A stretch of 64,000 bases of DNA, taken from positions 62,001 through 126,000 of the forward strand of contig JALNZC010000002.1 of NCBI GenBank assembly GCA_023229525.1, in the 5' to 3' direction. A program made the translations under genes and the position numbers. The notes below the pieces were generated by a model, which did not search any database, was not told where the DNA came from, and was given only the letters and a program-made list of their open reading frames with translations. Position 1 is the stretch's first letter. The number at the start of each line of letters is the position of its first letter. Shown here one piece after another: positions 19,510-28,916 of this stretch. The DNA is from Bacteroidales bacterium. Lineage in GTDB: Bacteria > Bacteroidota > Bacteroidia > Bacteroidales > FEN-979.

Positions 19510-19758
19510 ATGTCTGTAAACGAAGAACTGGTATCGAAAGTAAAAAATGTTATTGAGCAGATACGTCCTTACCTGCAAGCTGATGGGGGAGATGTTGAAT
19601 ATATTAATCTAACCGAGGATAATGTGGTGAATATCCGACTTCTCGGAATGTGTGGAAATTGTCCCCACAGCCGGATGACACTGAAAAACGGCATCGAAGC
19701 TGCCGTTGTCCGGGCCATTCCGGAAATCAAGGCTGTAGAATCCGTTATGGTTGAGTAA
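19510..19758 (+). CDS. NifU-like C-terminal domain protein (Fe-S scaffold)
   Basis: An 82-residue NifU C-terminal domain. It has RPYLQADGGDVEY and the cluster-binding C-x-x-C in MCGNCPHS. It binds a labile Fe-S cluster for transfer, consistent with mrp immediately upstream. Confidence 0.92.
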   Translation: MSVNEELVSKVKNVIEQIRPYLQADGGDVEYINLTEDNVVNIRLLGMCGNCPHSRMTLKNGIEAAVVRAIPEIKAVESVMVE

Positions 19759-19770
19759 AAACGCAGTTTA

Positions 19771-21459
19771 TCACGAAAGATACCTGGCTACAATAGGCAT
19801 GCGACGCCCCATACCGAATGCTTTAGGAGAAACCCTGAGGATGGGAGGTGTCTGATAACGTTTGTATTCGGAAGTGTTGACCAGTTTCAGAACCTTTCTT
19901 ACTGTTGATGCATCAAATCCCTCCCGGATCAGTTCTTCAGGTCCAGTGCGTTGTTCTATGTATTTAAAAAGAATCTGATCAAGGATATCATAACCAGGTA
20001 AAGAATCAGAATCTTTCTGGCCAGGCCGCAATTCTGCCGAAGGAGGCTTAAGGATAGAATTTTCCGGGATGACCAACTGGTTTGAATTGATGAGCCTTGC
20101 CAGTTCGTAAACCTGGGTTTTGTATACATCACCAAGTACCGACAACCCGCCGCTCATATCCCCATACAATGTCCCGTACCCCACCGCAGCTTCACTTTTA
20201 TTGGAAGTATTAAGCAGGATGTACCCGAATTTATTTGATAATGCCATCAGGATAACAGCCCGGAGACGAGCTTGAATATTTTCTTCTGTCAGGTTAAATG
20301 GCAGATTGCCGAATTGTGGTTCCAGGGTGTGCTTCAGCGCTTTAAAGCCTTCCTCAATGGGGATAATTTCGTATGGAACACCCAGATTTTCGGCTAAAGT
20401 GCGTGCATCTGTAATGCTGTGATCCGAAGAAAATTGCGAAGGAAGGAGAATCGCCCTGACATTTTCGGGACCAAGTGCTTCCGCTGCAAGGACAAGTGTT
20501 ACTGCTGAATCGATTCCTCCCGAAAGACCAATTATCGCTTGAGCAAATCCCATCTTATTGAAATAATCACGAATACCAAGGACCAGGGCAGAATGGATCA
20601 TCTGTATACTGGATGCTGGATACTGGATTTTTCTCTCTTCCAGAGGTGAAAAATCTGGGAATGATCTTGATGTATGATGCAGGATGCAGGATTGATTTTC
20701 TGGATTAAAATCGATGATCTGAAGATCTTCTTCAAAGCGTTTGAGCCCGGCAATTACGTCTCCGTTCGGAGCGATAACCATGGAATCGCCGTCGAAAATG
20801 AGCTCAGTCTGGCCACCAACCTGGTTAACATATATCACAGGAAGATGGTAGGTAATGGCATTTCTGGAAAGTACTTCACGACGGATAGCCGGTTGATCGT
20901 AATTAAAGGGTGAAGCTGAAATATTGATGACCAGATCGGGATTCAAGGAGATCAGCTCATCCATGGGATTGCGTACGTATAGTGGGTCATCGGCTACATT
21001 CCAAAGATCTTCACAGATAGTTACTGCAAACCGGCAGCCGAGGTGTTCTATCAGAGAGTAGGGGAGCCGGTTTGGCTCAAAATAACGATATTCGTCAAAA
21101 ACATCGTAATTGGGCAAAAGGGTCTTATTTGTCATTGCCTTTATGGCGCCGTCGGCAAGGAAATAAGCGGTATTATAGAGCGGTTTACCACGCGGAGCAG
21201 GATTAATCGAAGGAGCGCCGACTACGGCAGCAATTCCCTGACACGCCAATGCAATGGTTTCAACTGCCTGCCTGCACTGACGGATAAAATCATCAAATTC
21301 AAGAAAATCGCGAGGCGGATAACCGCAAACTGAAAGTTCAGCAAACACAACGACATCGGCTTGCAGAATTTTGGCTTGGTTAATTGCCGAGATGATCCGG
21401 GCTGTATTACTCGCGAAATCACCTACATGATAATTCAGTTGTGCCAGTGCAATTTTCAT
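19771..21459 (-). CDS. nadE: Glutamine-dependent NAD+ synthetase
   Basis: A 562-residue two-domain enzyme. The N-terminal carbon-nitrogen hydrolase domain has the Glu-Lys-Cys triad regions (FAELSVCGYPPRD, NKTLLPNYDVFDEYRYF, VTICEDLWN). The C-terminal synthetase domain has the PP-loop GLSGGIDSAVTL. It amidates deamido-NAD with glutamine-derived ammonia. The interdomain linker carries an in-frame insertion translated from the host simple-word repeat (20601-20695), so the linker is unusually long. Confidence 0.95.
   Translation of the reverse strand: MKIALAQLNYHVGDFASNTARIISAINQAKILQADVVVFAELSVCGYPPRDFLEFDDFIRQCRQAVETIALACQGIAAVVGAPSINPAPRGKPLYNTAYFLADGAIKAMTNKTLLPNYDVFDEYRYFEPNRLPYSLIEHLGCRFAVTICEDLWNVADDPLYVRNPMDELISLNPDLVINISASPFNYDQPAIRREVLSRNAITYHLPVIYVNQVGGQTELIFDGDSMVIAPNGDVIAGLKRFEEDLQIIDFNPENQSCILHHTSRSFPDFSPLEERKIQYPASSIQMIHSALVLGIRDYFNKMGFAQAIIGLSGGIDSAVTLVLAAEALGPENVRAILLPSQFSSDHSITDARTLAENLGVPYEIIPIEEGFKALKHTLEPQFGNLPFNLTEENIQARLRAVILMALSNKFGYILLNTSNKSEAAVGYGTLYGDMSGGLSVLGDVYKTQVYELARLINSNQLVIPENSILKPPSAELRPGQKDSDSLPGYDILDQILFKYIEQRTGPEELIREGFDASTVRKVLKLVNTSEYKRYQTPPILRVSPKAFGMGRRMPIVARYLS
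20601..20695. repeat. ggatRca-type repeat inside nadE
   Basis: Degenerate copies (actggatgctggatactggat and gatgcaggatgcaggat) flank a short unique segment within the nadE interdomain linker and keep the frame open. Confidence 0.7.
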
Positions 21460-21467
21460 GGTCTCAT

Positions 21468-22178
21468 TTAGAAAAGAAAACCAAGATTCAACTCTAGATA
21501 ATTCAATGTACTCTTTTCATTCAGTTTCGATTTATCGTTCACTCCTCCGTTAAGGACATTATTGAGTGCGTTAGAATAAGAGAGGCCAAAAAAGATTCTG
21601 GAAGAGAGATCGAGATGGTACTCAAACCCCAACCCGATAAGCAACGATTCCCGGATTAAGGAGGTTGCCTCATTGATATCATATTGCTGATCAAAAGAAT
21701 CCCCGCGATCGGGTTGGAAAGTTTCTTTGGCGATAACTTTCAACCGGATTCCGGTACCGAAACCAATCTGGCCGAAAAAAGAAAAACGTCCAAAATCTTT
21801 TGTTTGCATCTTGATCATGAGCGGGATCTCGAGATAAATAAAGTTATATTTACGGATAACTTCACCTGTTAACACAATGGTATCGTTAGGCTTAAGTCGT
21901 TTATCCGGATAATTTAATTTTCCATTAAGGAATTGAAAATTAAAACCGGTCGAAAAAGCATATCGTTCTGCAAAATAAATATCGCTCACAAAGCCAATGG
22001 TGGCTCCCATTCTGGCGCCATCGTAAGAATAATCCTTCGTGCTTGGATTCATCCAGCCGATATTCGGTGATACCTTCAGTCCAAGTTTTACCGGAAGATT
22101 TTTTAACTGGGGATAGCCTGTAAAAGGAATAAGCAATATCAGGACAGACCATAGGATTATTCGGTATGCTTTTTTCAT
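21468..22178 (-). CDS. PorT-like outer-membrane beta-barrel protein
   Basis: A 236-residue protein with an N-terminal signal peptide (residues ~1-23, IILWSVLILLIPFTGYPQ) and an OmpA-like/PorT-type barrel: GLKVSPNIGWM, then repeated amphipathic strands and a terminal YLELNLGFLF. PorT is part of type IX secretion in some Bacteroidota, but the sequence alone only supports an outer-membrane barrel. It is 8 nt downstream of nothing on its own strand and precedes nadE by 8 nt, probably co-transcribed. Confidence 0.75.
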   Translation of the reverse strand: MKKAYRIILWSVLILLIPFTGYPQLKNLPVKLGLKVSPNIGWMNPSTKDYSYDGARMGATIGFVSDIYFAERYAFSTGFNFQFLNGKLNYPDKRLKPNDTIVLTGEVIRKYNFIYLEIPLMIKMQTKDFGRFSFFGQIGFGTGIRLKVIAKETFQPDRGDSFDQQYDINEATSLIRESLLIGLGFEYHLDLSSRIFFGLSYSNALNNVLNGGVNDKSKLNEKSTLNYLELNLGFLF

Positions 22179-22316
22179 GATTTCTTTTTTTAATGATAAT
22201 TAGGAATGTCGAAAAAACAAAAATAAGTATTAATATCCCGACCCGGTAGGAGATTTCCATAATTTTATCCAAAAATAATTAACCGGGAAATGCGTTTGAG
22301 ATTTGGGTGGGGAATG

Positions 22317-22393
22317 GGAGGAAGGAATGAAGGAATGAAGGAATGAAGAATTGAGTGATTGAGTGATTGAGTGATTGTGTGATTGTGTGATTG
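22317..22393. repeat. Simple-word repeats gaatgaag and tgagtgat
   Basis: Tandem gaatgaag units pass into tgagtgatt/tgtgtgatt units in the gap before gldB. This is another member of the host simple-repeat population. Confidence 0.85.
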
Positions 22394-22447
22394 AATAAGT
22401 AAGGTAGTGAGCAAGCGAGAAGCATATTTTGAATCAGCTAATTTTTT

Positions 22448-22480
22448 CTTGGGTTTATATTTCGAAAGGGTGAGGATTTT
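22448..22480. repeat. Left copy of inverted repeat flanking gldB
   Basis: This 33-nt segment is the reverse complement of 23439-23471 with 4 mismatches. It spans the likely gldB ribosome-binding site and GTG start, while the right copy encodes the last residues ILTLSKYKPKK. Confidence 0.85.
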
Positions 22481-23477
22481 CAGATTTTTCTGGATTTTAT
22501 CGGGAATTTGGCTGGTAACGGACATTGGATGTGTTTCTCACAACGATCGTATTAGCATAGATGTATCAAAAGTTGATGTTCCTGCTGTAAAAATTCACAG
22601 GTATGATTTGGATTTATTTAAAGTCAGACCGGGCTTTCTCCGGCAGGACCTGGAAAAATTAAAACCCGGATACCGGTTTTTTCTTGACACTGACCTAAAC
22701 GATTCATCGAAAATTCAGCAGATAAAAATATACCTTGAAACTCCCCGTAATATTGACTTTCATGCAGCAGTACAAGCCCGATTTAAGGATGTTACTTTCT
22801 TGGAAACTTCGATCAGAGAGGCTTTCCGTCATGTAAAATTTTATTATCCTGGTGTAAAGATCCCCAGGGTATACACTTATATTTCGGGGGGCGATTATGA
22901 TTTTCCGGTCCAGCTTGCCGACAGTGTACTGTTGATTGGCCTGGATAATTATCTCGGTAAAGATTTTAAAGCTTTTATGGTGGATGGTATTCCGCTTTAC
23001 CGTATCGCGAGGATGACTCCGGATTATATCCTTCCCCAGGTTTTGAAAGTGATGCAGGCCAACCTGGTTCCAGAACCATTGCCAGGAAATAATTTGCTCG
23101 AACAAATGATCGAGGGCGGCAGACGGCTTTATTTCGTCCAGGCCATGATTCCTCAGACTGATCCGCGTTTTATTATAGGATATAGCGTTGAACAGTACGA
23201 ATGGATAATCAATAATGAGGCCCCTGTATGGAGCGCTATCATCGAAAACCAAATCCTCTATTCTACCGATGGCAGGATCATCCGCTCATTCATGGCCGAT
23301 GGCCCTTTTACACCGGAGTTTTCCAAAGAGGCACCCTCCCGTCTCGGCGAATTTCTCGGGTGGCAAATCGTAAAGAACTATATGGAAAATGAGCCACAAG
23401 TTACGCTACCACAGATGATGGCTGAAAAAGATTTCCAGAAAATTCTCACCCTTTCGAAGTATAAGCCTAAGAAATAG
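22470..23477 (+). CDS. gldB: GldB-like gliding-motility lipoprotein
   Basis: Starting at GTG 22470 the product (335 residues) has a lipoprotein signal (RIFRFFWILSGIWLVTDIGC with the lipidated Cys at ~21). A longer frame from GTG 22407 would put a charged, repeat-derived stretch before it. The mature part has GldB family features: VDVPAVKIHRYDLDLF near the N-terminus, and the ISGGDYDFP and LIGLDNYLG segments of the peptidase-like fold. GldB is required for gliding and type IX-related functions in flavobacteria; relatives also occur in non-gliders. Both ends lie in an inverted repeat. Confidence 0.82.
   Translation: MRIFRFFWILSGIWLVTDIGCVSHNDRISIDVSKVDVPAVKIHRYDLDLFKVRPGFLRQDLEKLKPGYRFFLDTDLNDSSKIQQIKIYLETPRNIDFHAAVQARFKDVTFLETSIREAFRHVKFYYPGVKIPRVYTYISGGDYDFPVQLADSVLLIGLDNYLGKDFKAFMVDGIPLYRIARMTPDYILPQVLKVMQANLVPEPLPGNNLLEQMIEGGRRLYFVQAMIPQTDPRFIIGYSVEQYEWIINNEAPVWSAIIENQILYSTDGRIIRSFMADGPFTPEFSKEAPSRLGEFLGWQIVKNYMENEPQVTLPQMMAEKDFQKILTLSKYKPKK
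23439..23471. repeat. Right copy of inverted repeat flanking gldB
   Basis: The reverse-complement partner (29 of 33 matches) of 22448-22480. It encodes the extreme C-terminus of GldB. Confidence 0.85.
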
Positions 23478-23515
23478 AGTGTGGTCAAGTAGACAAGTCA
23501 ACCAGTTCATCCTGC

Positions 23516-23632
23516 CACCTGCCCACTTGTCCACCTGCCCACTTGTCCACCTGCCCACTTGTCCACCTGCCCACTTGTCCACCTGCCCACTTGTCCACCT
23601 GCCCACTTGTCCACCTGCCCACTTGTCCACTT
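23516..23632. repeat. 16-bp tandem repeat, about seven copies
   Basis: Unit cacctgcccacttgtc is repeated head-to-tail without spacers between gldB and comM. There are no unique spacers, so this is a minisatellite and not a CRISPR array. Confidence 0.92.
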
Positions 23633-23702
23633 GTTAATAACTTTTTTCCGTTAATGTATTACTTTTCTTATTCCAGGGGGATTAATCTAGAAATCTGTTG
23701 AT

Positions 23703-24757
23703 ATGCTGGTAAAAACATATGGCAGTGCCGTATTTGGAATCACAGCTATGACCGTAACTGTGGAGGTTCATATGGATCAGGGTATCCAGTTTTTTATGGT
23801 GGGATTGCCCGACAATGCCGTCAGGGAAAGTCATCAGCGCATTGAATCAGCCTTACGGACAAACGGGTATCGGATTCCCGGGAAAAAGATCACTATAAAT
23901 ATGGCGCCGGCTGACATCCGAAAAGAGGGGTCATCATATGATCTTACCATTGCTATGGGAATACTGGCCGCGAATGAAGTAATAAAACCGGATAAACTTG
24001 AACATTACATGATCATGGGGGAGCTTTCGCTTGACGGAAGCCTGCTGCCGATCAAAGGAGCCATATCCATTGCCCTTGAAGCCCAGCAAAAGGGATTCAA
24101 GGGGATTTTACTTCCTGTTCAAAATGCGAGGGAGGCAGCCATTGTACGTGAACTTGAAGTTTATGGGGTTCAGACAATCCGGGAAGTTATTGATTTTTTT
24201 AATGACGCCTGCATTTTATCGCGTCAATTTCCTGAAGTAACAAACGAAACCGATCAAGCCTTTTCTGAACATGAATATGATTTTGCGGATGTCAGGGGTC
24301 AGGAGAACATAAAACGTGCAATAGAAATAGCCGCTGCTGGTGGCCACAATGTCATTCTGATCGGACCTCCCGGAGCTGGAAAAACAATGCTGGCAAAACG
24401 GCTTCCATCCATTCTGCCCCCATTGAATTTCAGGGAAGCCATTGAAACAACCAAAATACATTCCATTGCAGGGAAACTTGGAGTAAACCGGTCACTGGTA
24501 TCGATGCGACCTTTCAGGGCGCCTCACCATACAGTTTCGAACACGGCTCTTGTCGGTGGTGGTAGTATTCCGCAACCGGGAGAGATCTCTCTTGCTCACA
24601 ATGGTGTTTTATTCCTCGATGAACTGCCGGAATTCAAAAGATCGGTTCTGGAAGTCTTGCGTCAGCCAATGGAAGATCGTGTCGTGACAATCTCCCGCGC
24701 CAAGGTAGCCATTGAGTATCCATCCAGCTTTATGCTTGTGGCAGCAATGAACCCTTG
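23703..24757 (+). pseudogene. comM: comM/yifB Mg-chelatase-like AAA+ ATPase, 5' part (interrupted by element)
   Basis: The first 351 codons of a YifB/ComM protein: N-terminal Lon-S16-like domain (GLPDNAVRESHQRIESALR), Walker A GPPGAGKTML at 221-230, Walker B VLFLDEL at 302-308 and the start of the sensor strand MLVAAMNP. Reading then hits TGA created by the insertion. The missing part (CPCGYYNHPTRQC and beyond) resumes at 58240 in the matching frame, and the joined gene is 512 codons, the usual ComM length. ComM is a branch-migration helicase that extends recombination during natural transformation. The truncated product lacks the C-terminal lid and should be inactive. Confidence 0.95.
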
Positions 24758-26229
24758 AAGTTGCATTGCTTATTTCCCAGCTTTCCTAAATTGGATGGAA
24801 TATACGCAAGCTTGATTGCAATGTCTTCACGTCCAACGGTTATTTTCTCGGTAATGACTTCAATGATTGTCCGTTTTTCTTCAAAGGGCATTTGGGGCCA
24901 GCGGTCATAGAGGTCTTTGGCGTCTCGTAATATGGTGTCTGATGATAGGGTTTGAATTTTAAGGAAATCGACTTCGGCCATGAGTTCAGGGAGCTGATTT
25001 TCGATTTGAGCTAATTGTTCTTCAATGGGTTTGTAGTGACGGGGGAAGCTGTCCTTGGAGATTTCGCCGGACAGTCTCATGGCCACTAGTTCATTCATTT
25101 CTTTGCGGATTCTGTCAGCTTCGCTAGTTTGCCGGGACAGCATGGTTTCCTTTTCTTGAATAATTGAATCTGTTTGGGAAAGATAGGTTTTGATGTCCTG
25201 ATCAGTGAGTAAAAAGGCTTTAAGTTGTTCATGATAGATTTCATCAATGTCTGCGGCCAGAATTCTGTTTTTGCAGGCTTTACAAGTAAATACGTTGGAA
25301 GGATGGAAAACATACATCTTTTTACCGCAAGAGCAGGACAATAGACCGGAAAGAAGGTGGGCTGGTTTAGGTCCCGGTTTCCGGCGTTTGATTTCCTGTT
25401 CTTCTAAAATTCGATTACATTCATTCCAAAGCTTATCAGAAACTACAGCCGGACAAGCGGTAACAATCCATTCACTTTCCGGTTTAAGAGTCCAATGTTT
25501 ACCCTCCCCTAAGCTTTTTGTGTAGTTGGCCCGGCGTTCACCTTTGGCCGTTGGGTCTTTAATCAATCGATCAACAGTTGTGTCAGAAAATTTTGAGCCG
25601 TTCCGGGTCCGGTATCCGAGGTCGTTTAACTCTTTGGCCGTAGTTTTTTTTCGTTTATGCTTTAAAAATATCTCGTAAAGGAGTTTCCGGATTGGGGCTT
25701 CTTTTTCATCAACCACCAGCTCCTTTCCGTCCCAACGATAGCCAAACGAGCCGGCCCCACCCAGTGGCTTGCCTAATTTAGCGCGGACGGGAACTGAAGC
25801 GGCTACCCGGCTGGAAATTTCTTCCCGTTCCCATTGAGCCATAGCCGCTATCATGGTGTAAAAGAGTCGTCCAGCCGGGGTGCTCGTGTCTATGGCTTCC
25901 TGAAGCGATATTAGGTCAGCATTGCTTTCCCGAAAGAGGTCAGCAAAGTCGAGCAGTTCTCTGGTATTTCGGGCTAATCGGGCCAGCTTGGAAAAGATAA
26001 GTCCGGTAATGTTACCATGTTTAATATCTCTTAACATCCTCTTGGTTTCCGGGTGATCCATCACGGATTTGCCGGAAACTGCTTCTAAATGATAGACCTC
26101 AACAACATTCCATTCTTTGGCTTCAGCATATAATCGAGCCCGTTTTTCGTGATGTTCAGGCGATTCTCCTTTTGCCTGATCTTCGGTACTGACACGAATC
26201 CAGATACCGACTTCTTTCTTGGTTTCCAT
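24730..26229 (-). CDS. Large serine recombinase (element integrase), C-terminus severed by attL
   Basis: A 499-residue protein from the ATG at 26229; a TAATTTTG promoter at 26250-26257 excludes the upstream TTG start. The resolvase domain has catalytic Ser14 in WIRVSTEDQ and the arginine helix SKLARLARNTRELL. A recombinase domain follows, then a zinc ribbon with C299, C301, C316 and C319 (SCSCGKK, CKACKN) and a coiled coil at ~355-430, the architecture of large serine integrases. The last 8 residues (KGSLLPQA) and the stop are encoded by host comM DNA. In the excised circle the frame would instead continue NLA and then through the 87-codon HTH frame at 57966-58229, giving ~581 residues. It probably catalysed this integration. 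Confidence 0.92.
   Translation of the reverse strand: METKKEVGIWIRVSTEDQAKGESPEHHEKRARLYAEAKEWNVVEVYHLEAVSGKSVMDHPETKRMLRDIKHGNITGLIFSKLARLARNTRELLDFADLFRESNADLISLQEAIDTSTPAGRLFYTMIAAMAQWEREEISSRVAASVPVRAKLGKPLGGAGSFGYRWDGKELVVDEKEAPIRKLLYEIFLKHKRKKTTAKELNDLGYRTRNGSKFSDTTVDRLIKDPTAKGERRANYTKSLGEGKHWTLKPESEWIVTACPAVVSDKLWNECNRILEEQEIKRRKPGPKPAHLLSGLLSCSCGKKMYVFHPSNVFTCKACKNRILAADIDEIYHEQLKAFLLTDQDIKTYLSQTDSIIQEKETMLSRQTSEADRIRKEMNELVAMRLSGEISKDSFPRHYKPIEEQLAQIENQLPELMAEVDFLKIQTLSSDTILRDAKDLYDRWPQMPFEEKRTIIEVITEKITVGREDIAIKLAYIPSNLGKLGNKQCNFKGSLLPQA
24740..24775. other. attL (left comM/element junction)
   Basis: Host comM sequence ends in aatgaaccc, followed by the shared TTG and the element arm aag-ttgcattgc. 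The arm ttgcattgc (24761-24769) is the imperfect inverted partner of gcaacgcaa at the right end. Confidence 0.85.
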
Positions 26230-26249
26230 TCTATTGTGTTGCCGTGAGC

Positions 26250-26257
26250 CAAAATTA
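26250..26257 (-). promoter_or_regulatory. -7 promoter element of the integrase gene
   Basis: On the minus strand this reads TAATTTTG, about 20 nt upstream of the integrase ATG. It is divergent from the promoter of the restriction-modification gene. Confidence 0.5.
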
Positions 26258-26301
26258 CTCAATTGTTATGATCGTGAAGCAGCTAAAGGGGCGAATTTTT
26301 A

Positions 26302-26309
26302 TATATTTG
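26302..26309 (+). promoter_or_regulatory. -7 promoter element of the RM gene
   Basis: TATATTTG matches TAnnTTTG, 82 nt upstream of the RM start, which leaves a leader of ~75 nt. Confidence 0.45.
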
Positions 26310-26391
26310 CCGGGTTATTATCGTTCCTAATCCAAATAATTGCTGAAGTTACCCCCATCATTGGAAAGCAAACCAAATCTACTCATTAACC

Positions 26392-28902
26392 ATGACAGAA
26401 GAAATAAAAGAAGGCTATATACACGATTATGTTTCTGGTGTTGAAATAAAAGCCACACCTGAAGAAATTGAAGCCGTCCAAGTTTATTCAAAAATTCTTG
26501 TCGAGGACTATGAGTACCCAAAAAACCACCTTCAAACTCGACCTCAATGGAGGGTAAAAGTAAGACCTTCTGATAACAAAAAAGAGTATCCTGTTGATAT
26601 CGTTATTTTTGAGAATAACAAAAAGGAAGATGGAGCGGAGATCATTATCGTTGAATGTAAAAAAAGGAACCGTAAAGACGGTAGAACACAGCTAGAAGAT
26701 TACTTAAGATTTTCTAGAGCCAGTATTGGTGTGTGGTTCAATGGTGATGAAAAATTATTTCTTAAGAAATCTGAAAAAAAAGGAAAGGTTCTGTTTGAAG
26801 AAATACCAAATATTCCAAAGTATGGTGAGAAGCTTGAAGATATTGGACTGTACAAAAGGAAGGATTTAAAAATAGCCCATAACCTTAAAAGTGTTTTTAA
26901 AACGATAAGAAACTACCTGGCCGCCAACGCAGTTGGAATTACGCGAGACGAAGTATTCGCTCAACAAATTATCAATGTGATCTTCTGCAAGATTTACGAT
27001 GAGCGCTTTACTAAACCGGAGGAAACAGTTAATTTTCGTGCGGGGATTGAGGAAGACTCAAATATTATAGCTAACCGAATAAAGGATATTTTCGAAAAGG
27101 TTAAAACACAATACGGTGATGTTATTGAGAAAAATGACAGAATATTATTAGATGATTCCTCATTAACATATGTTGTAGGTGAGCTGCAAATATATTCAAT
27201 CACTCAAAGTGAGAGGGATGCAATAGCGGATGCCTTTGAAACATTTATTGGCCCCTCTTTAAAGGGTGGCCAAGGTCAGTTTTTTACTCCACGCAATATT
27301 GTCAGGCTAATAATTGAGATCGTCAATCCGTCTGAGACCGACAAAGTAATTGATCCGGCCTGTGGTAGTGGCGGATTTCTCGTTGAAGGGTTACGACATG
27401 TTTGGCGGAAGATTGACCAAAATGGTAAAAAATTCAACTGGCCTGATCCTGAGATTTATGCTGAGAAACAGAAGGCCGCCATTCAGAATTTTAGGGGAAT
27501 CGATAAGGATAATTTTCTTAGCAAGGTTGCTAAGGCTTACATGGCGATAATCGGTGACGGTCGCGGGGGCGTGTTTTGCGAAAACTCTCTTGAGAATTTT
27601 AAAAACTGGAAGGTCTCAACCAGAAATGGAATTAGTATTGGCGAATATGATGTGGTTGTTACTAATCCACCGTTTGGAAAAAAACTTAAGATTGATGACA
27701 TCGGAATTCTAACTTCTTTTAATCTTGGCCATAAATGGAAAAATGACAAGAAAATAAAAACTTTCGAATTGACCAATATCCTTCAAGATGCCCAGGCTCC
27801 TCAAATTCTTTTTGTTGAGAGATGCTTAGAGTTATTGAAGGATGGAGCTAAAATGGGATTTATTGCCCCGGAAAGTATGTTTTGTAACCCAAGTCATAGA
27901 TACATCGTTCAGTATATTAAGTCTATAGCCAAAATAAAGGTAATAATTTCGTTGCCTGAGGAGTTGTTTCAACCATATACCCATGCTAAAACTTGCCTGG
28001 TTGTTCTTGAAAAGGACCTAAAAAAGGCGAAAGCTGATCACGAGATATTTATGGCTGTTGCTAAGTGGTGCGGTCATGATTCAAGGGGCCTTGAAATCCC
28101 CTTTGATGATATCCCCAAGATTCAGAATAGATATAATCAATATGTGACAGATGGGAAGATTGAATATGATCATTTAGGATTTACAATTTTAGAATCTCAC
28201 ATTAAAAGTAATGTTTATTTACCTAAATATTACAATCCGGAAATGCAGGATAAATTGAAAATTCTATCAGAAACTCACGACTTGGTCGAATTTAAGGACT
28301 TAGTTAAAGCAAAGATTATTAGAGTATCAACTGGTGATGAAGTTGGCAAATTGAGTTATGGAACTGGTAATATCCCTTTTATTCGGACGTCTGATATCGC
28401 AAACTGGGAAATTAAAAGTGACCCAAAACAGGGTCTGAGCAATGAAATCTATGAGTCATTAAGGGAGAAGCAAGATGTTTGTGAAAATGATGTCTTAATG
28501 GTTAGAGATGGAACATATTTAGTTGGCACCTGTGCTATTGTCACCAAACTCGAAACAAAGATTCTTTATCAGAGCCATTTGTACAAAATCCGGTCACTTG
28601 ACCCTGAGAAATTGCATCCATATTTGTTATTGGCGTTACTTTCCGCACCAATCGTTAAAGAACAAATAGCCGCTAAGCGTTTTACTCAGGATATTATTGA
28701 CACGCTTGGGGAACGATTATATGAGCTCGTTTTACCTATACCGAAGAATGCCAAGGATAAGGAGAAAATTATAAAAAACATTGAAGATGTAATTTCTTAT
28801 AGGATAAAAGCGAAGGAGATTGCTCGAACCACTATCTTAGAGTTAGCTCCTGATGGCACTGATTTTACAGATGAATATGATTTCTTGACTATGAGCAAGT
28901 AA
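26392..28902 (+). CDS. Single-chain restriction-modification enzyme (type IIG-like: nuclease-methylase-specificity)
   Basis: An 836-residue fusion. Residues ~60-120 form an HsdR-N-type PD-(D/E)XK nuclease (D69, E88-x-K90 in VECKK). Residues ~165-580 are an HsdM-like N6-adenine methylase with GQFFTPR (~295-301), SAM motif I DPACGSGGFL (321-330) and catalytic NPPF (425-428). The remainder is one HsdS-like target-recognition half with the conserved helix region after TKILYQSHLYKIR. All three activities in one chain fit a type IIG or BcgI-A-like enzyme that cuts near and methylates its own site without a separate translocase. It is convergent with the methyltransferase/GHKL/receiver operon, 14 nt apart. 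It could alternatively depend on an external specificity partner, which is not present nearby. Confidence 0.88.
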   Translation: MTEEIKEGYIHDYVSGVEIKATPEEIEAVQVYSKILVEDYEYPKNHLQTRPQWRVKVRPSDNKKEYPVDIVIFENNKKEDGAEIIIVECKKRNRKDGRTQLEDYLRFSRASIGVWFNGDEKLFLKKSEKKGKVLFEEIPNIPKYGEKLEDIGLYKRKDLKIAHNLKSVFKTIRNYLAANAVGITRDEVFAQQIINVIFCKIYDERFTKPEETVNFRAGIEEDSNIIANRIKDIFEKVKTQYGDVIEKNDRILLDDSSLTYVVGELQIYSITQSERDAIADAFETFIGPSLKGGQGQFFTPRNIVRLIIEIVNPSETDKVIDPACGSGGFLVEGLRHVWRKIDQNGKKFNWPDPEIYAEKQKAAIQNFRGIDKDNFLSKVAKAYMAIIGDGRGGVFCENSLENFKNWKVSTRNGISIGEYDVVVTNPPFGKKLKIDDIGILTSFNLGHKWKNDKKIKTFELTNILQDAQAPQILFVERCLELLKDGAKMGFIAPESMFCNPSHRYIVQYIKSIAKIKVIISLPEELFQPYTHAKTCLVVLEKDLKKAKADHEIFMAVAKWCGHDSRGLEIPFDDIPKIQNRYNQYVTDGKIEYDHLGFTILESHIKSNVYLPKYYNPEMQDKLKILSETHDLVEFKDLVKAKIIRVSTGDEVGKLSYGTGNIPFIRTSDIANWEIKSDPKQGLSNEIYESLREKQDVCENDVLMVRDGTYLVGTCAIVTKLETKILYQSHLYKIRSLDPEKLHPYLLLALLSAPIVKEQIAAKRFTQDIIDTLGERLYELVLPIPKNAKDKEKIIKNIEDVISYRIKAKEIARTTILELAPDGTDFTDEYDFLTMSK

Positions 28903-28916
28903 AACGATAATGTAGT

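Noticed and set aside
23516..23632. Possible CRISPR array
   Set aside because: The 16-bp units are directly adjacent with no unique spacers and no cas genes; it is a minisatellite.
24755..24757. Tn7-like insertion into comM as in Acinetobacter islands
   Set aside because: No 5-bp duplication and no tns genes; the 2-3 bp shared core and adjacent serine recombinase indicate site-specific integration.
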